DNA of 64,000 bases from Ligustrum vulgare (taxonomy: Eukaryota > Streptophyta > Magnoliopsida > Lamiales > Oleaceae), in NCBI GenBank assembly GCA_963555705.1, contig OY743168.1, positions 20,280,139 through 20,344,138 of the forward strand, given 5' to 3'. Positions within the stretch are counted from its first letter, which is position 1, and each line of letters opens with the position of its first letter. Below the pieces are notes generated by a model, which saw only the letters and a program-made list of their open reading frames with translations, did no database searches and was not told where the DNA came from. The position numbers were made by a program, and so were the translations under genes. Positions 1 through 11,929 of this stretch are shown here, piece by piece.

Positions 1-67
1 AGTTTTTAATTGTCAAATTTTAAAAATAAATCAAAATAATGTCAAAGTTTAAAAAATAAATTTATAT

Positions 68-175
68 AATAACAAATGGGGATGGAAACGGAGATTTTGG
101 CATCCCCACCCCGTCCCCATTTAAGCGAGAATGGGAAGGGGACGGAGAATGACATCCTCAAACACGCCTTGTTTC
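68..175. mobile_element. Remnant of a GGGATGG/CCCCGTCCCC element
   Basis: A stretch rich in GGGATGG and CCCCACCCCGTCCCC resembles the ends of the GC-rich, Mutator-type element that is complete at 46446-46959. No second terminus or target duplication is visible, so it is at most a fragment. The rest of positions 1-470 shows no feature I can support. Confidence 0.3.
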
Positions 176-469
176 CATCCATAAGAATATGTATTGTCCA
201 TCCATGCATGTGTATATGTGTCATGTGAGTTATTCATTTGTGACCCGAGCTACTTTGAATATGGCATGAGCCTCTTAAATGCATGTTAGATTGTAACCTG
301 GATTTCCTATTACTTTTTGTCAACAAATAAAGATAATGGATTTCCTATTACTTTCAGATGAATGATCAATTTGGGGATAATTTAGTTAAGTATACAGCTC
401 CACCTCCCTATTTCCAATGTTAAGGAAAAATGTGAATAGTATCGGATATAAAAAAGTTTACAGATCAAA

Positions 470-1053
470 AGCGAATTGGAATTATAATAGCGTAAATTCA
501 CGTCTAGTTCGATGCTGATCTGACAGTAGGTCAGATTAACGTATTCAAATAACAAGAGTTTTGAGAGATTTTTCTTCTATCTTTCCTTAAAAGAACATTT
601 ATGTCTCATATTTATAGTAAGACAGGAGATAAAACATAATTATTACAACATATTACGTCTGCAGCATGTGATTGACATTGACGAATGACATTACTGACAG
701 CTTGACAATAAATGATTATACTAACACATTATAGATAATTATGATTACTGACACATAATGCGGCTGATTTGACCATCCTGCAGTGCCTCCATTTTCACTT
801 CGATCATGTATCACATCGGTCATGATCACCTCAGTTCGTATCACCTCGGTCTCACAAAATCACCTCTCTCACCAAGTTAAGGTCGATCATGATCACCTCT
901 GTCATCTAGATTTCCTTGGTCTGATCCGTGGTTGTCGATGTTGGTCGGATATTCAGCTTGCTTCGCAAATTAAAGTTGAGAGTTGGACCGTTGACCCTTT
1001 TAACCTTGGACATATTATCCACCTCAGCATGATGTGCAACAAATACGCTTTTA
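470..1053 (-). mobile_element. LTR-like region, possibly a decayed gypsy LTR
   Basis: Read on the minus strand this region has a TATA-like element (CTATAAATATGAGAC, near 610-625) and, on the plus strand, many CACCTCGGT/CACCTCAG phrases similar in style to the Tat LTRs at 45177 and 57239. No paired LTR, primer-binding site or target duplication is visible. The foldback element at 1054-1265 directly follows it. This is a tentative call based on layout, not on alignment. Confidence 0.25.
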
Positions 1054-1265
1054 TGTTGACGGTGCCCTATCTATGGGGTGCTTACGGGACGTCAACACAC
1101 GGATTGTCCACCGCCTAGTGTGGATTTGTTCCACGCGAGGTGGACGCGTCCCTAGGGAGTTTCGAACCTTGGACCTATGGAACTTAAGAATTTCAAATGC
1201 CTCCCTGGTGGACAATCCGTGTGTTAACATCCCATAAGCACCCCAGATGCAGGGCACCGTCAACA
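1054..1265. mobile_element. Foldback element with about 57-bp terminal inverted repeats
   Basis: The ends are long imperfect inverted repeats. The left arm starts TGTTGACGGTGCCC and runs through ACACACGGATTGTCCA to about 1111. The right arm (about 1208-1265) is its reverse complement with a few mismatches. The interior holds a GTTCGAA-centred segment (TTTCGAACCTTGG) shared with the larger palindrome at 19484-19804. Flanking pentamers (TTTTA, TTGAC) do not match, so no target duplication is visible. Short open frames here are by-products of the palindrome. Confidence 0.7.
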
Positions 1266-1870
1266 TTGACCAACATATCTCGTCCTATAATATATGAAAT
1301 TGAGATGAGATTGTGACCTTGCTTAAATTTCCTAATTGATCTGATCATCAAGTGATAATGTGAATTACATATGAAGCCTATAATAACTTTTATCATTGAC
1401 TAATGTCACAAGCATTACTATGCAGTCTGCCTTGATCATTGTTGATCAAGGTTGTGATTATTCGAAGCTTGTGGACGTGGTTATGCCATAGTTCAATTTG
1501 GATCGTAACAAGATTGCGATCACGATGACTTATGTATTGAATAGCGGCATATAACCGATCAGAATAAAGAATGACAATAATATATTGTCTTATCTGACAA
1601 TAAAGTGCATTGATATTGATCCTTCGTAGTACTCAATAATCATTGATGTCACAAATGTGGAAAATGGACAGCAGACAGAGAGTTTCGCCTTTATGGAGCC
1701 AATTGCAATAAGTCAGATGTGCATTGAAGAACAATTTACATCAATCACAAACAGTCAACTCGGAAAACCAACTAAAATGTGGTTTTCTTGTTTTGCCATA
1801 GTTAAAATATGCGCGACTTCCTTTCATAACCTATATGGTTGTGACGTGAACACAAGACACACGTGACCTA
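1266..1870. other. Intergenic sequence, nothing recognised
   Basis: AT-rich sequence without a convincing open reading frame, terminal repeat or splice pattern. A 69-codon frame at 1657-1866 has no recognisable motif and is treated as chance. Confidence 0.5.
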
Positions 1871-1877
1871 AACTTAA

Positions 1878-2150
1878 ATAAGTCTTGATAACATGTGACT
1901 CAGATGCAGTAACATGCTACTTAAATATTTGCTTATTTTGTTAAAAAAAAAAAAAAAAATCATCTACTGATGTTATATATATATATATAAAATGTGGAGC
2001 ACATTATTTCATCCACTGATGGTGAATATATTACAATAAGTCCAGATAACACGTGACTCAGATGCGATAACATGTTACTTGAATTAAATATTGCTTATTT
2101 TGAAAAAAAAAAAAAAAAAATCATCTACTGATGTTAAATATATATCAAAA
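1878..2150 (+). repeat. Direct duplication of about 115 bp
   Basis: Two direct copies lie about 158 bp apart (roughly 1878-1990 and 2036-2150). Both contain AATAAGTC, ATAACAYGTGACTCAGATGC, a homopolymeric A run of 17-18 bases and ATCATCTACTGATGTTA. The first copy also carries a short TA run. No coding potential is seen. Confidence 0.7.
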
Positions 2151-2155
2151 ATGTC

Positions 2156-3180
2156 AGTATGAAGATGTAAGGCAAAATATGGTCAGTTCACCGAGTATTG
2201 ATACACATGTATACGAATATTACATGAACACAATAAAGCTATGACCTGATGTCTTTCGCATGTGACCCGAACCTCAAATCTGTAGGAAAGTATTCTATTT
2301 AAAAATAGAAATCAATACAGAAGCTAAAATCTATTACACAAGGAATTTCATAAACATAAGCAATAACATGCATTTGACTGTATAATGTAAAATAATTAGA
2401 GATTTCAGCTCGAAGGACAAAACAAAAGCAGTGGCAATATACACTAGTCTGAGTGCTAATTATAAAATAGTTTAATCGTCATTCGCAATGCTCCCGCCCT
2501 TTTGTCAAACATATGAAATGTTCTTTTTCACCTATCGATACTTGTAAAGAGTTGCAGCTATATCCAATCTTGCACTGATAGAATCAAATCCCTTGGCATG
2601 GACTTAATGTTGTCATGCAGCAAGTGTTGAGCGTATTTTATCACAAAAATCCTAGCAAAAATCCCACCGCATAACATAGGCCACATGTTCATGTGTTCAA
2701 CTAGGTCACGGGTATACAATTAGGTTACAATTTTGGTCACAAATTGAGAATTCCCATGCCGTATGGAGTAACGTTCATCCACGTAATCACTACACGTGTT
2801 CACATATCGTATTCGATTCACCCCTTTGTCGAGATTCTGGATTTATTTGTTTCTTAGACGGATTTTCTTTTTGGACGCTTTCTCTTTTCCTTTTATGGGC
2901 TACATTTTCATTCTCCTTACCTTCATTCAATTGTGGATTCCGGTTGGCACTCCTTGCCTTTGTCATTTTAAGATGTGGTTTTCTTGTTCTCAAATTTGGG
3001 TGACATGTTGGATGGTACGATTTCTGATGGGGGAAGATACCAAGTGTAAGTTGCAACTTAGTTGATTAGCTTCGTGGTCAAATATTTAGAATAGTGAGAT
3101 CGTGTTAATTGATTTCAAAAGATTTTCTTCATCCGTTGCTTTCTTAAATGGCGCTTATTTCTTCATTTATTCATGTATTC
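2156..3180. other. Intergenic sequence with an unrecognised open frame
   Basis: Both strands are open at 2790-3060. The minus frame is lysine- and arginine-rich (for example HKRKRESVQKENPSKK) but matches no family I can name. GGTCACAAAT-like words near 2705 and 2738 foreshadow the array that starts at 3417. No gene is called. Confidence 0.35.
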
Positions 3181-3215
3181 TAAAAAAAAATGTTAATTTC
3201 ATAATTAATTATTTA

Positions 3216-4925
3216 AGATGCTAATTACAACCTGAAATTTGAAATTTTAGAAGTTTGAACTCATATTTGAATGGGAAAAATACATATATAAGGTGTTTAC
3301 TATTCACAATTTCAATTTTAAGATATAACTTAAAAACTTTCAAAAATCAGGTGGTAGTTATAATCATTTAATTAAATTAACTAATTAAAAGATGTTTTGT
3401 TAATTATATAAATTCAGGTCACAACATAATATAAATCCAGGTCACAAATGCAAATTTCTTAAGTCACAAATAATTTTAGGATCACAAAATTTCAAAATAG
3501 TAGGTCACAAATAATTTCAAAGTCACAAATGATTAAAATAAGAAATCACAAATTATCAAAATAGTACGTCACAATAACAATATTTTGAAGTCACAAATAA
3601 TGTCAAGGTCACAAATTTTAAATTAATTGATCTCAAGTTATTTCTTGGTCATAATTTATCAAATTGTTAAGTCACGATTTTTTAAAGTCACAATTATCAA
3701 ATTATTAAGTCATATTTACTTGGTTTCTAAGTCACATCCCATCAATATTAGGTCACATATTTTCTTCAAATCAAATAAGATTTTAGGGTTCATATTTTCT
3801 TAGGTAACATCATCAGCGCAATAAAAACTGTGTCTCAACACGGTGCCACACAGTCGTCGCCATCGCAACCTCCACTCCCCCACTAGATCAAAGAACCACC
3901 ACCACCATCAAAATTGCAATCCACACCACCACACAATTTTTGAAGAAGGACCCGAAACAAATAGGCAAGCGATCGTCTACCCGTGAAGTAGCGCATTCAT
4001 GCGAAACCAAATTTCAAACTAGTCACCACCTCATATCTACAACCACCATTGCCACATTCTCCAACCACCACCACCACCAAAACCATGATGTCACTTACGA
4101 TCACAACCAACAACAAAAAAATATTCTGAAATCCGGTTAAAAAAGAGGCGGTTGTGAAGACCGGGGTCACAGTAACAATGCCGCTGATAAATAGATCGAC
4201 GGTTGTGAATCGTGGCGCTGTGAACCGCCACCAAAACTACCACCACCACGATGAAAACCAAATCCCTGAATTTTCCAAATATCCGACTACCACCACCACC
4301 ACCAAAACTGCCACAAAACCACCATTACCAAAACCAAATAATCCAAATCTTTCGACCAGCACCACCAAGATCGCCGCTTAAACTCTACCACCACCGCCAC
4401 TACAAAAACCACAAAAAGCACCAAAATCGCCACAAAATGTCACCTAAAACGCCACCGAAACTGCCACATAAAACACCACTCGCAAACAAACCACCACACG
4501 CAGGTCGCGACTCGCAAAAGGCGAGTCAGAAACCACTGTAACAAACCACCGCACAAGGTGCGGGGCAGCAAAAGGAGAGCCGACGTCCCCGCAACAAGCC
4601 ACCGTACACAGGGCGCGACGCAGCGAAAGGGATGAGGTCCAGATCTGATGGTGTGGCTGCTGATAGGGAGACTCCGATCGTGAAAGCGAAGTGGGTGGTG
4701 TCGCTCCGTGGTGCCGTTCTGCTCCGTTGTCATCAGAGAATGGGAGAGATGGGTTGGGGCGTGGGAATAGAGAGAGAGTGTGTATGTGTAAAATGAGGAA
4801 ATTAGGATTTGAGATGTGTAGGTGAGATGAATTTATTTTCATTTAATAATATTATTTTTAATAATTAAAAGTTTAATTATAATCTGAAATTTGAAGTTGT
4901 TTAAGTTTGATCTTATTTATGAATT
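3216..4925. repeat. ACC-rich block between two similar AT-rich flanks
   Basis: An AT-rich segment with ACAACCTGAAATTTGAA at about 3228 recurs near 4878 as ATAATCTGAAATTTGAA followed by related text. Between them lie the GTCACAAAT array and a long imperfect ACC/CACCAAAAC trinucleotide-rich block (about 3838-4480). A GC-richer part (4480-4790) follows. The arrangement looks like one repeated unit, perhaps a non-autonomous element, but no terminal inverted repeat or target duplication was found. Long open frames on both strands follow from the biased composition and are not called as genes. Confidence 0.4.
3417..3760 (+). repeat. Degenerate array of GTCACAAAT-type repeats
   Basis: About 16-17 copies of a short word, best written RGTCACAAATAAT, occur in direct orientation with spacing of roughly 17-25 bp. 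The intervals are AT-rich. Variants include GTCACAACAT, ATCACAAAAT, GTCACGATTT and GTCATATTT. The array has no coding capacity. It is neither a simple microsatellite nor a CRISPR array, because both the unit and the spacing are variable. Confidence 0.75.
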
Positions 4926-5293
4926 TAGATATTTAAAAGTAATGGTGGATGTAATTTTCACTACTTGAAATCGGTTCTTGTAATACATTTGTGCCAGGCT
5001 TTTTCCACAAAAAAGGGCCTATGGGCATGGATTGGGCCTATACCCTTTTTGGACCTAGCTTATGAAATGGCACGTGCCCCAAAAAAGCCCAGATGGTATA
5101 TGCACTCAATTAGAAGGTAAGATTACATAAAGATGTTCTTTAATGAAACATACAGACCACTACATAGTATTATTCCCTATTTTTTACTCAGAAGATGCAT
5201 GTTTGGTAATGGGATTTGTAAGATGTTTTTGATCGTTCAATTGTCGAGTCGAGCCTTACGTACCAAAGTGCACCGTGTAAACATAAGTTAACA

Positions 5294-7393
5294 CTAAGCC
5301 AAAAGCCAGAAGTTTTTATGCCATCTGGTGCTAATGAGGTATCCACCAACCCCCTTGGTCTGCTTCCGAACCCCAATTGTCAAGCACTCCAAAACTTCGA
5401 TGCACTCTTCCACAAATTCCTCGGTGCTGTTTTTCAGGCACAGACTGTCGGAAAGAAAACATTTTACGTAACCGTTTGACAAACATGTTTTTACCTACGC
5501 AATTTCTCAAATCATTTTTTAACTACACACATTTTTTCTTTCCATTTTTTAACCACATTTTACCTAAAAAATATTAAAAAAAAAGTTTTTAAACAAAAAA
5601 CTTTTAACAAACAGAGGCACTCCATTCTTTAAAGTTTACACTGTGTTTTTTTACACAATAATTATAATTTATAAATCAATTTATAAACAACATATTTTTT
5701 CAAACCACTTTATGATTAATCATATATATTTTCTCTCTTCAATTTTCAATCACATATTTTACTTAGAAAAAAAAATTGGCAGACATGGCCGCCAAGCATT
5801 TTCTTATAATTCCAAATTATAATGGACTCAATTTATCAAATCACTTTTAACTATACACATTTTTTCTCTCCAACTTTTTACCACACATGTTACCTAAAAA
5901 ATTCAAAAAATACACACTATAAATCAAAATTTTATTTATTTCAAATGCTGAACGGTGCCTAAGATATTTCTAGTACTCGAGACTTGATACTCTAGATCAA
6001 TAGGGAAATGTCCCCTTGCAATAGAAGGCCAAAAAACCAATTAACGAGGGCCCTATTGCAAGTGGTAAGTTCCTCGTTAGCTCGAAATATCGAGTCTCAA
6101 TACTAAAAATATTTTCGTTTTCGTAGGGGGCTCATAAATTAGTTATAATTAATTATTTGTATTTTCTAGGTAAGTGTGATTAAAAATTGGTTTGAGAAAT
6201 TTTGTAAATTATAAATTGCAATGGGCCGCTGAACCGAGGCTAAGAACTTGTTTGGTAATGAGAAAATTTTTAGTTTTGTGAGATTTTTTGATTTTTTTAT
6301 GAATGTGTGATTTTAAAAAATTTGAAAAGTAAAAAATGATGGACGTGAATAATAATGGATGATTGAGATTGAATTTGAAAAGTTTATATAAAATTTTTAC
6401 AATTACCAAACAGCCATCAAAATTGTGAAAATTACTGCTACAGTGCAAGTAGATTTCCCCACCCCCATTTTTTTAAAATAAAATTTATTCAACACTCAAT
6501 CTCAATCATCCATTTCATTCAAACCTATCAATTTTTGTTTTTAAAACATTTTTTAAACAGATATATTATTCCAAAAATATTATTCAAAACTACATTATTA
6601 TACACAAAATAATGGGGGCAAACTGGGGCGTATCAAATGCATGCGTGTAATGTCAGCGTGGACGAACAAATACGAGGGAATAGAACGAGGTAATTACCAG
6701 TTCAGTAATGGAGGATGGGAGTTTTTGAGCCCCAAGACTAGAACAGAAACCTCAAGTTTTTTCACTTGGCTCATTATTGTGTCCATCTTTGGTCCTTGGA
6801 TTACAAGTGCTTCTATTTCAACCTGAGTATTGCCATGACAAAACCCATGTCTGGTTAAGATTAAAAGTTTATTTTTAAGTAACTATTTTTCACGTCTTGC
6901 TTTTCTAACATAAATAAAGAATATATACTCGTGGCTCGTGCATATCGATACTGACATGAAACTTGCCACTTCAATTGATCCAAGCTGATAAAGCACAAAA
7001 ACTCACCTCAGGCTTACAGGCCTTGCAAAGGGATCCCAGTGATGTAGCAAGGCTAGGAGAGGAAAACTCACACCCGTCAGATTCCCAAGGACTAAAAATC
7101 TGAAGAAGAGTAAGAATATCACCCTTATTAGTTACATGTGTGAGTGCCCAAATCATTGCATGTTTGGAATGTGAAGTCTGATCCACCACCACCATAACTC
7201 TCTTCTTCATTACCAACACGCCAACGTTATCACTACTGCTGTTATACACGTTTTTAAGCCCTTCCATCTGCTTCAGATTTGATGCCAACCCATCTCCAAA
7301 ATCATAGCCATTGAAGCTGCTATTGGTTGCACACCATCTGTTTGATGTTTGTTTCCACTGGGAATGGGATCCTTGTTTTACAGTACTTTGCAT
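5294..7393 (-). CDS. Universal stress protein (UspA-like) family protein, three exons
   Basis: Complete spliced gene on the minus strand. Exon 1 is 7393-7007, exon 2 is 6822-6698 and exon 3 is 5444-5294, joined through GTGAGT...CAG and GTAATT...CAG introns of 184 and 1253 bp. The spliced frame stays open and gives about 220 residues ending GGYLISTRWHKNFWLLA. The segment KKRVMVVVDQTSHSKHAM, followed by a WALTHVTNKGD-type stretch, is the first strand and helix of the plant USP fold. LCKACKPEVEIEALVIQGPK spans the first junction, and EECIEVLECLTIGVRKQ is the usual C-terminal block. The N-terminal 60 or so residues are low in conserved features. The ATP-binding glycine motif of bacterial UspA is not obvious, as in this plant subgroup. 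The role is probably stress-related, by family only. An upstream GTG is in frame; the ATG at 7393 is chosen. Confidence 0.9.
5461..5625. mobile_element. MITE-like insertion in intron 2
   Basis: The segment starts CCGTTTGACAAACATG and ends with AACAAACAGAGGCAC. It contains the AACTACACACATTTTTT / TTTTTAACCACATTTTACC core that recurs at about 5700, 5840, 7750, 13800, 15590, 26850, 44160 and, inverted, 44800 and 58580. It lies about 15 bp from the 3' splice site of exon 3. Termini are approximate. Confidence 0.55.
5690..5910. repeat. Two more copies of the dispersed MITE core
   Basis: Two further degenerate copies of the AACCACACATTTT..TTACCT core lie in the same intron, near 5700-5770 and 5838-5905. 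Ends cannot be placed. Confidence 0.45.
6242..6418. mobile_element. MITE with TGTTTGGTAAT inverted ends in intron 2
   Basis: Left end CTTGTTTGGTAATGAG and right end ATTACCAAACAG are inverted repeats about 175 bp apart. The interior is AT-rich without coding capacity. It sits inside intron 2 of the stress-protein gene. A target duplication is not clear. Confidence 0.55.
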
Positions 7394-7436
7394 TTTTGGT
7401 TTCACCTCTTCGCCTTTCTTTTACTCTAGAGATTTG

Positions 7437-7447
7437 TTTTTATATAC
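7437..7447 (-). promoter_or_regulatory. Possible TATA box of the stress-protein gene
   Basis: On the minus strand TATATAAAAA lies about 45-55 bp upstream of the chosen ATG at 7393. It fits a core promoter with a very short leader. It could instead be part of a 5' leader if transcription starts further upstream. Confidence 0.35.
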
Positions 7448-8880
7448 CTAAGAGTCGTTACTCCGTGCATTTGAGAAGGGGGAGTAAGGAGAAAGTGACA
7501 AAAAGGGGGAGCAATGGATGCAATCATGTGAAGACTGAATCACTGATGATAGAAATTAGAAAGCTATGATTTTTATGAGCTTTTGTGCAGTTTCAAGTCA
7601 CGGGAAAGTGGGAAACATTGGCTTATAGTGGCCCTTTGGTTATCAATGGTAATAGAAACAAATCCATGGACGGATGGACCATAGTCATTTTTTACTATCT
7701 CGGTGCCCATTTAGTCCTGGATGAATTTTTTTTTTTTTTTTTCAATTTCTTTTTTAACCACACATTTTTTATGAGACTCACAATTTTACACACTTTTTCA
7801 ATAACTTTTCAACCACATGTTAAAATCAAATTGGGAGGAAGTATCACCTTCTAGCCTAGAAAAGAAAATTGTTCGACCGAAAATGAGCTGAGGGAAGTAT
7901 GTCGTTTGGTTATAGAATATGTTGGACAAATCATCTTGGAGTCGACGGTACATCTATAATTCTATTGTGGGAGGAGTTGACACGAATGTAATTTGAACTA
8001 GTATTTCTTGTTGTTTGAAAAAAATAAGCGTAGTTAAACATGTTTTGGGAAAAAAAATGGTAAACAAATTTACCAAACAGTGGGGTCATGCATGCTAGTC
8101 TATTGGTTAAATTCATGTCTGACCATAGTTCAGTTGGCTGAAAAATGAGAAATTTCAATTGAGATGACAGTTATAGAATGGAAGTTCGAATTCTATCTTT
8201 GATTAAATGAGACTCTTTGCAATCGCAATTAAACATAAGATCTCAGCCGTCGGCCGTGGAGACCTTTCAATTGGTTAATTTCATTTGCTTTTCATTAACA
8301 ATTAGCAGTTGTCAGGTCAGAAGTTAAAAAAGTTGCAGAATCCTGAAACAAAGTCTATGATGATGAAAATCAGGCAGCAGAAAAAGGAGAGGTCAAAAAT
8401 GTCCCTGGTGAATTTGTCCTCTTACTTCCGAATAATTGCTCCCGTTAAATTCGCTCAGTAAAAATTTCTTCTTTGTATTTCTTTTTGGTCAATGATACTT
8501 GTACGTTGTGCACCTTATTTTGAAATGTTTGATTTTTTAAAGTAAAATTTGATTAAAAAATAGTTTCAAAAAATTTGTAATAAAAAATTAGTATTGAAAA
8601 TTGTAATAATTATAATACTTTATTATAATTAAGCCTTTGTTTGGCTAGTTGTTTAGTTTGGTTTATTAACTTATATTCAATGAATGTTGTCTTGTCAATA
8701 AGGTAAAATAAATTCAAAATGCTAACAAAATCTTTAGACCTTAGATTTATATATGAGTTAAAACTCAAAGAGGTGTCCTTTTATTTTTCTTCTTTAAATG
8801 CTAGTTAATAGTGAATATATATTGTCATGCAAAAGCTAAAAGAGCTTAGTACAGAAATCAACACGACGCCACCTAAAGTA
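7448..8880. other. Intergenic region upstream of the stress-protein gene
   Basis: No convincing gene. It holds a degenerate copy of the dispersed MITE core near 7730-7830 and a TTTGGTTATAG / TTTACCAAACAGTGG pair near 7908 and 8080 that may be the ends of another small MITE. The rest is AT-rich and featureless. Confidence 0.4.
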
Positions 8881-8950
8881 CAGAAATTCGATAGGATGCT
8901 TTAGAGAGAGCTTTGAGTCTGAATATACCTCTTGCAATGACCACCACTGG
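8880..8950 (+). pseudogene. Coding-like fragment left of the hAT insertion
   Basis: With the hAT element and one target copy removed, the plus strand reads openly across the junction with 12315-12440 as ALERALSLNIPLAMTTTGEE and then an acidic, serine-rich stretch ending near GEDEDDLEKQLG. A TAG directly precedes this frame at the left, which could be the end of an intron or a decayed position. A second open frame upstream (TEINTTPPKVQKFDRM) is offset by one base. I do not recognise the protein, and minus-strand frames are open too, so this remains an inferred gene relic. Confidence 0.35.
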
Positions 8951-9050
8951 CAGGGACGGAGTTAGGATTTTGCTTGAGTGGGGGTCAAAAAATTCGAAAA
9001 TCGAGATTATAAAAAAGTTCAATAATAAACACACATACGAATAAAATTGC

Positions 9051-11477
9051 TTACAATTGTTCTTTACGTGTTTTCATACTCTGAAAACGTTTTACAATAA
9101 CTTCATTATCAATTTTCAAAAATATCTCTTTCTCAACATAAACAATAAGACAATCGTTCATCCACTCATCACTCATTCGGTTGCTCAAACTAGCCTTCAC
9201 AAGATTCATTGTAGAAAACACTCTTTCCACAATAGCAGTGGCAACCGGCAGAAGTAAAGTCAAAGTCAAAAGTTTATAAACCAAAGGAAAATTAATATTT
9301 TTCTTTGTCTGAACCATCTTCTTTGCAAGATCACCAAGACCTTTCAACTCTTGAAATGTAACATTAGAGCCGACATCAACAATATAGGTGTCAAGTTGAT
9401 CCCCCAAAGATGATAAGATCCAATTTTCCAAAATCTTATGGATAAAACTCAGCCAATCGGATCAGTTTTTTCTTATCAAAAGCAGAAAATGAATCTTGTG
9501 GGCACAAACAAGCCATGCATAGTAACTCGGTACTAACCTTCGAGAAACGATCATTCAACTCTTATAATTGCAAATCAATCACAGCATAAAATAAATACAC
9601 ACGGTAGTGATGCAATTTCTTATCTTTGGTGGATTACATTGTGGTCGACCACGAGGATCAATGCACATAAACATGTCATCCATATCGAGAACACGAATGT
9701 TATGATCCTAAAAAAAATTATAAACTTCTTCCAAAAATGAATCCCATCGATTCTCTCAACATTTGGAGTTGCTGCTTGCACGCTCTCACTAGGTCCATCG
9801 CATTCACAATATCCTGTTCTCTCATTTGTAATGCATGTGACAACTGATTCGAAATTCCCAAAATAATTTTCATCATGTGTAAATTGAACACAAAATCAAA
9901 AGAATGATGGACTTCAACAAATTGAATGCCTCAACTTCCTGATCAGAAGAAGAAGAATCATTATCAGAAATCATTTCCAGTACATCAGCTACAGGAGAGA
10001 ATAAGGCAAGCAAGCTGATCAAAGATCTATAATGTGAACCCCAACGTGTATCACCAGAGCGCTGAAGACTGCTTTCCTGATTAAGTCCCCTACCACTTAC
10101 AATATCACCCCTTTCTAATGCCTCAACAACATGATTGGGTCGTAATTCTCTAAGCATATCAGACCGCTTACAAGATCCTCCAACAACATTTACCAAATCA
10201 GTAGCAACCCAAAAAAAACTCAGCAACTGCAATACTCTTTTTCACAACAGCAATAAATGCTAGCTGAAGCTGATGAGCAAAAAAATGTACGTAATATGCA
10301 CATGGGGTTTCATTTAAAATGAGTGTTTTTAATCCATTGAGCTTTCCTTGCATATTGCTAGCCCATCATAACCCTATCCTCGCAATCTAGATATGCTCAA
10401 ATTGTATATAGAAAACATCTTATCAATGGCATCTTTAATTGAGAGTGTTGTGGTACTTGTGACATGTTCAATTCCTATGAAACATTCTTTTATATGCCCA
10501 TTATTATCTACATAACGTAAAACAATGGACATCTGCTTATTTGATGACACATCACGGGATTCATCAACTAGAATTGTGAACAATGAATCACCAATATCTT
10601 TCAAAATTATATTGATTGTTTCAGTAGCACAAGCACTAGTTATGTCCTTCTAAATGTCAGGTGATGTTAATTTGCAATTTTTTGGAGCATTACTTAATGT
10701 CACAGCTTTAACATGATCCACATCCTCAGCTAAAAATTGCATAAAAACAAGAAAGTTGCTTGGATTAAGATAATTCTCTGATTCATCATTACCCCCTCCC
10801 CAAAAAGGTAGTCCTTGATGCAAACAAAGTCGAATACAATCAATTGAAGCATTAAGTCGAATGTGATAATCATCTTTAAACTCTTTTGACGTCTTGTACA
10901 AAACCGTTTCAATATGGAGATCTTGATTCATCAATGCTTCGCATTTTGTTCGACCTCCATTTTGTTCACTATCATACTTCCCAACATGAATTTTAACCCT
11001 CTCAATATGTTTCCAATGATTAAATCCTTCACCAACAAAAGCATCAGCCCCTGATTGTTTTCCTTTAGCAGATTTGAATAAATAACAGTAGAGACAAAAG
11101 GCGGCATCTTTAGATATTCTATACTCCAACCAATCGTCAAAGTCACTAAACCAAGAAGGGTTAAATCTTCTAACTGTTTTTTCTCCAAACTTTCGTTTTG
11201 GAAATGAATGATTCAATGGTTGACAAGTACCTTTCAACAAATATGTTCTTCGAACTTGATCTCTAATCTTAGGAGCATAATTCGAAATTGGAATTCTTAA
11301 TCCGGGGTCAGAGGGAAGCTATGCAACATCGAATTCCTCAATCAAAGTTGAGCTCCTCTCAACTGTTTTCGAACTTTCTACAAATGTGTTTAAATCATTC
11401 GCATTGTTCTCAACTCTATTTGAACTCTCCTCAACAACATTTTCTTGACGATGTCTTTTTATTAAATATCTCTCCAT
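9051..11477 (-). pseudogene. hAT transposase with TTF-type zinc finger, inactivated
   Basis: Starting from the ATG at 11477, the frame reaches a TTF-type finger region (RRFNPSWFSDFDDWLEY, then CLYCYLFK) at about 11180-11080, as in plant hAT/ZMYM-like transposases. A DUF4371-type catalytic region (ILVDESRDVSSNKQM) lies at about 10570. The hAT dimerisation domain (LLPVATAIVERVFSTMN, then LSNRMSDEWMNDCL) lies at about 9250-9140. Breaks: an in-frame TAG at 11321-11319; a TAG near 10370 followed by a missing base that disrupts the usual GYDGASNM motif; further frame changes between 10370 and 9430. The pieces are collinear, so this is one decayed gene, not several. Confidence 0.85.
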
Positions 11478-11929
11478 AATCTATTAATATCAAATATCAA
11501 ATATGACAATACATCATCAATAATCAATTCTAAATCGTTTGCAATTGCAAATTTCCCAATTTTAAGCCATTTTCTTTAAAGTTTGAAACAAAATCTTAAA
11601 TTAAAAAAAAAAAAAAGGTAAAATGCACTGAAGATTCGAAGAACAAGCACAAGCTATCAAGCTACACAACTCACAATCACAAGTGCCAAATGCCAAATGC
11701 CAAACCAAACGGCCCAACCAATTCACAGTCACAAAACTCAATTTACAATCACAACACAAGTCACACAACTACTGAATCTGATTACTGAACTACACAAGAT
11801 GCAAGACAGCAAGAGTAAGTGAGTAACATTTAACAATTAACAACACAAGAAGATGGCATTATCATTTATGATTTATCAATTAGTTAAACTTAAAACTTAC
11901 TTGAAAAAATTGCACCCAAACTGATTTCT

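Noticed and set aside
3417..3760. A CRISPR-like array
   Set aside because: Units are about 9-13 bp and variable, spacing is irregular, and the sequence is plant nuclear DNA with no cas genes.
4440..4842. Two overlapping minus-strand frames of 97 and 132 codons
   Set aside because: They arise from the ACC/GGT-rich and GC-richer composition, both strands are open, and no protein motif or splice context is visible.
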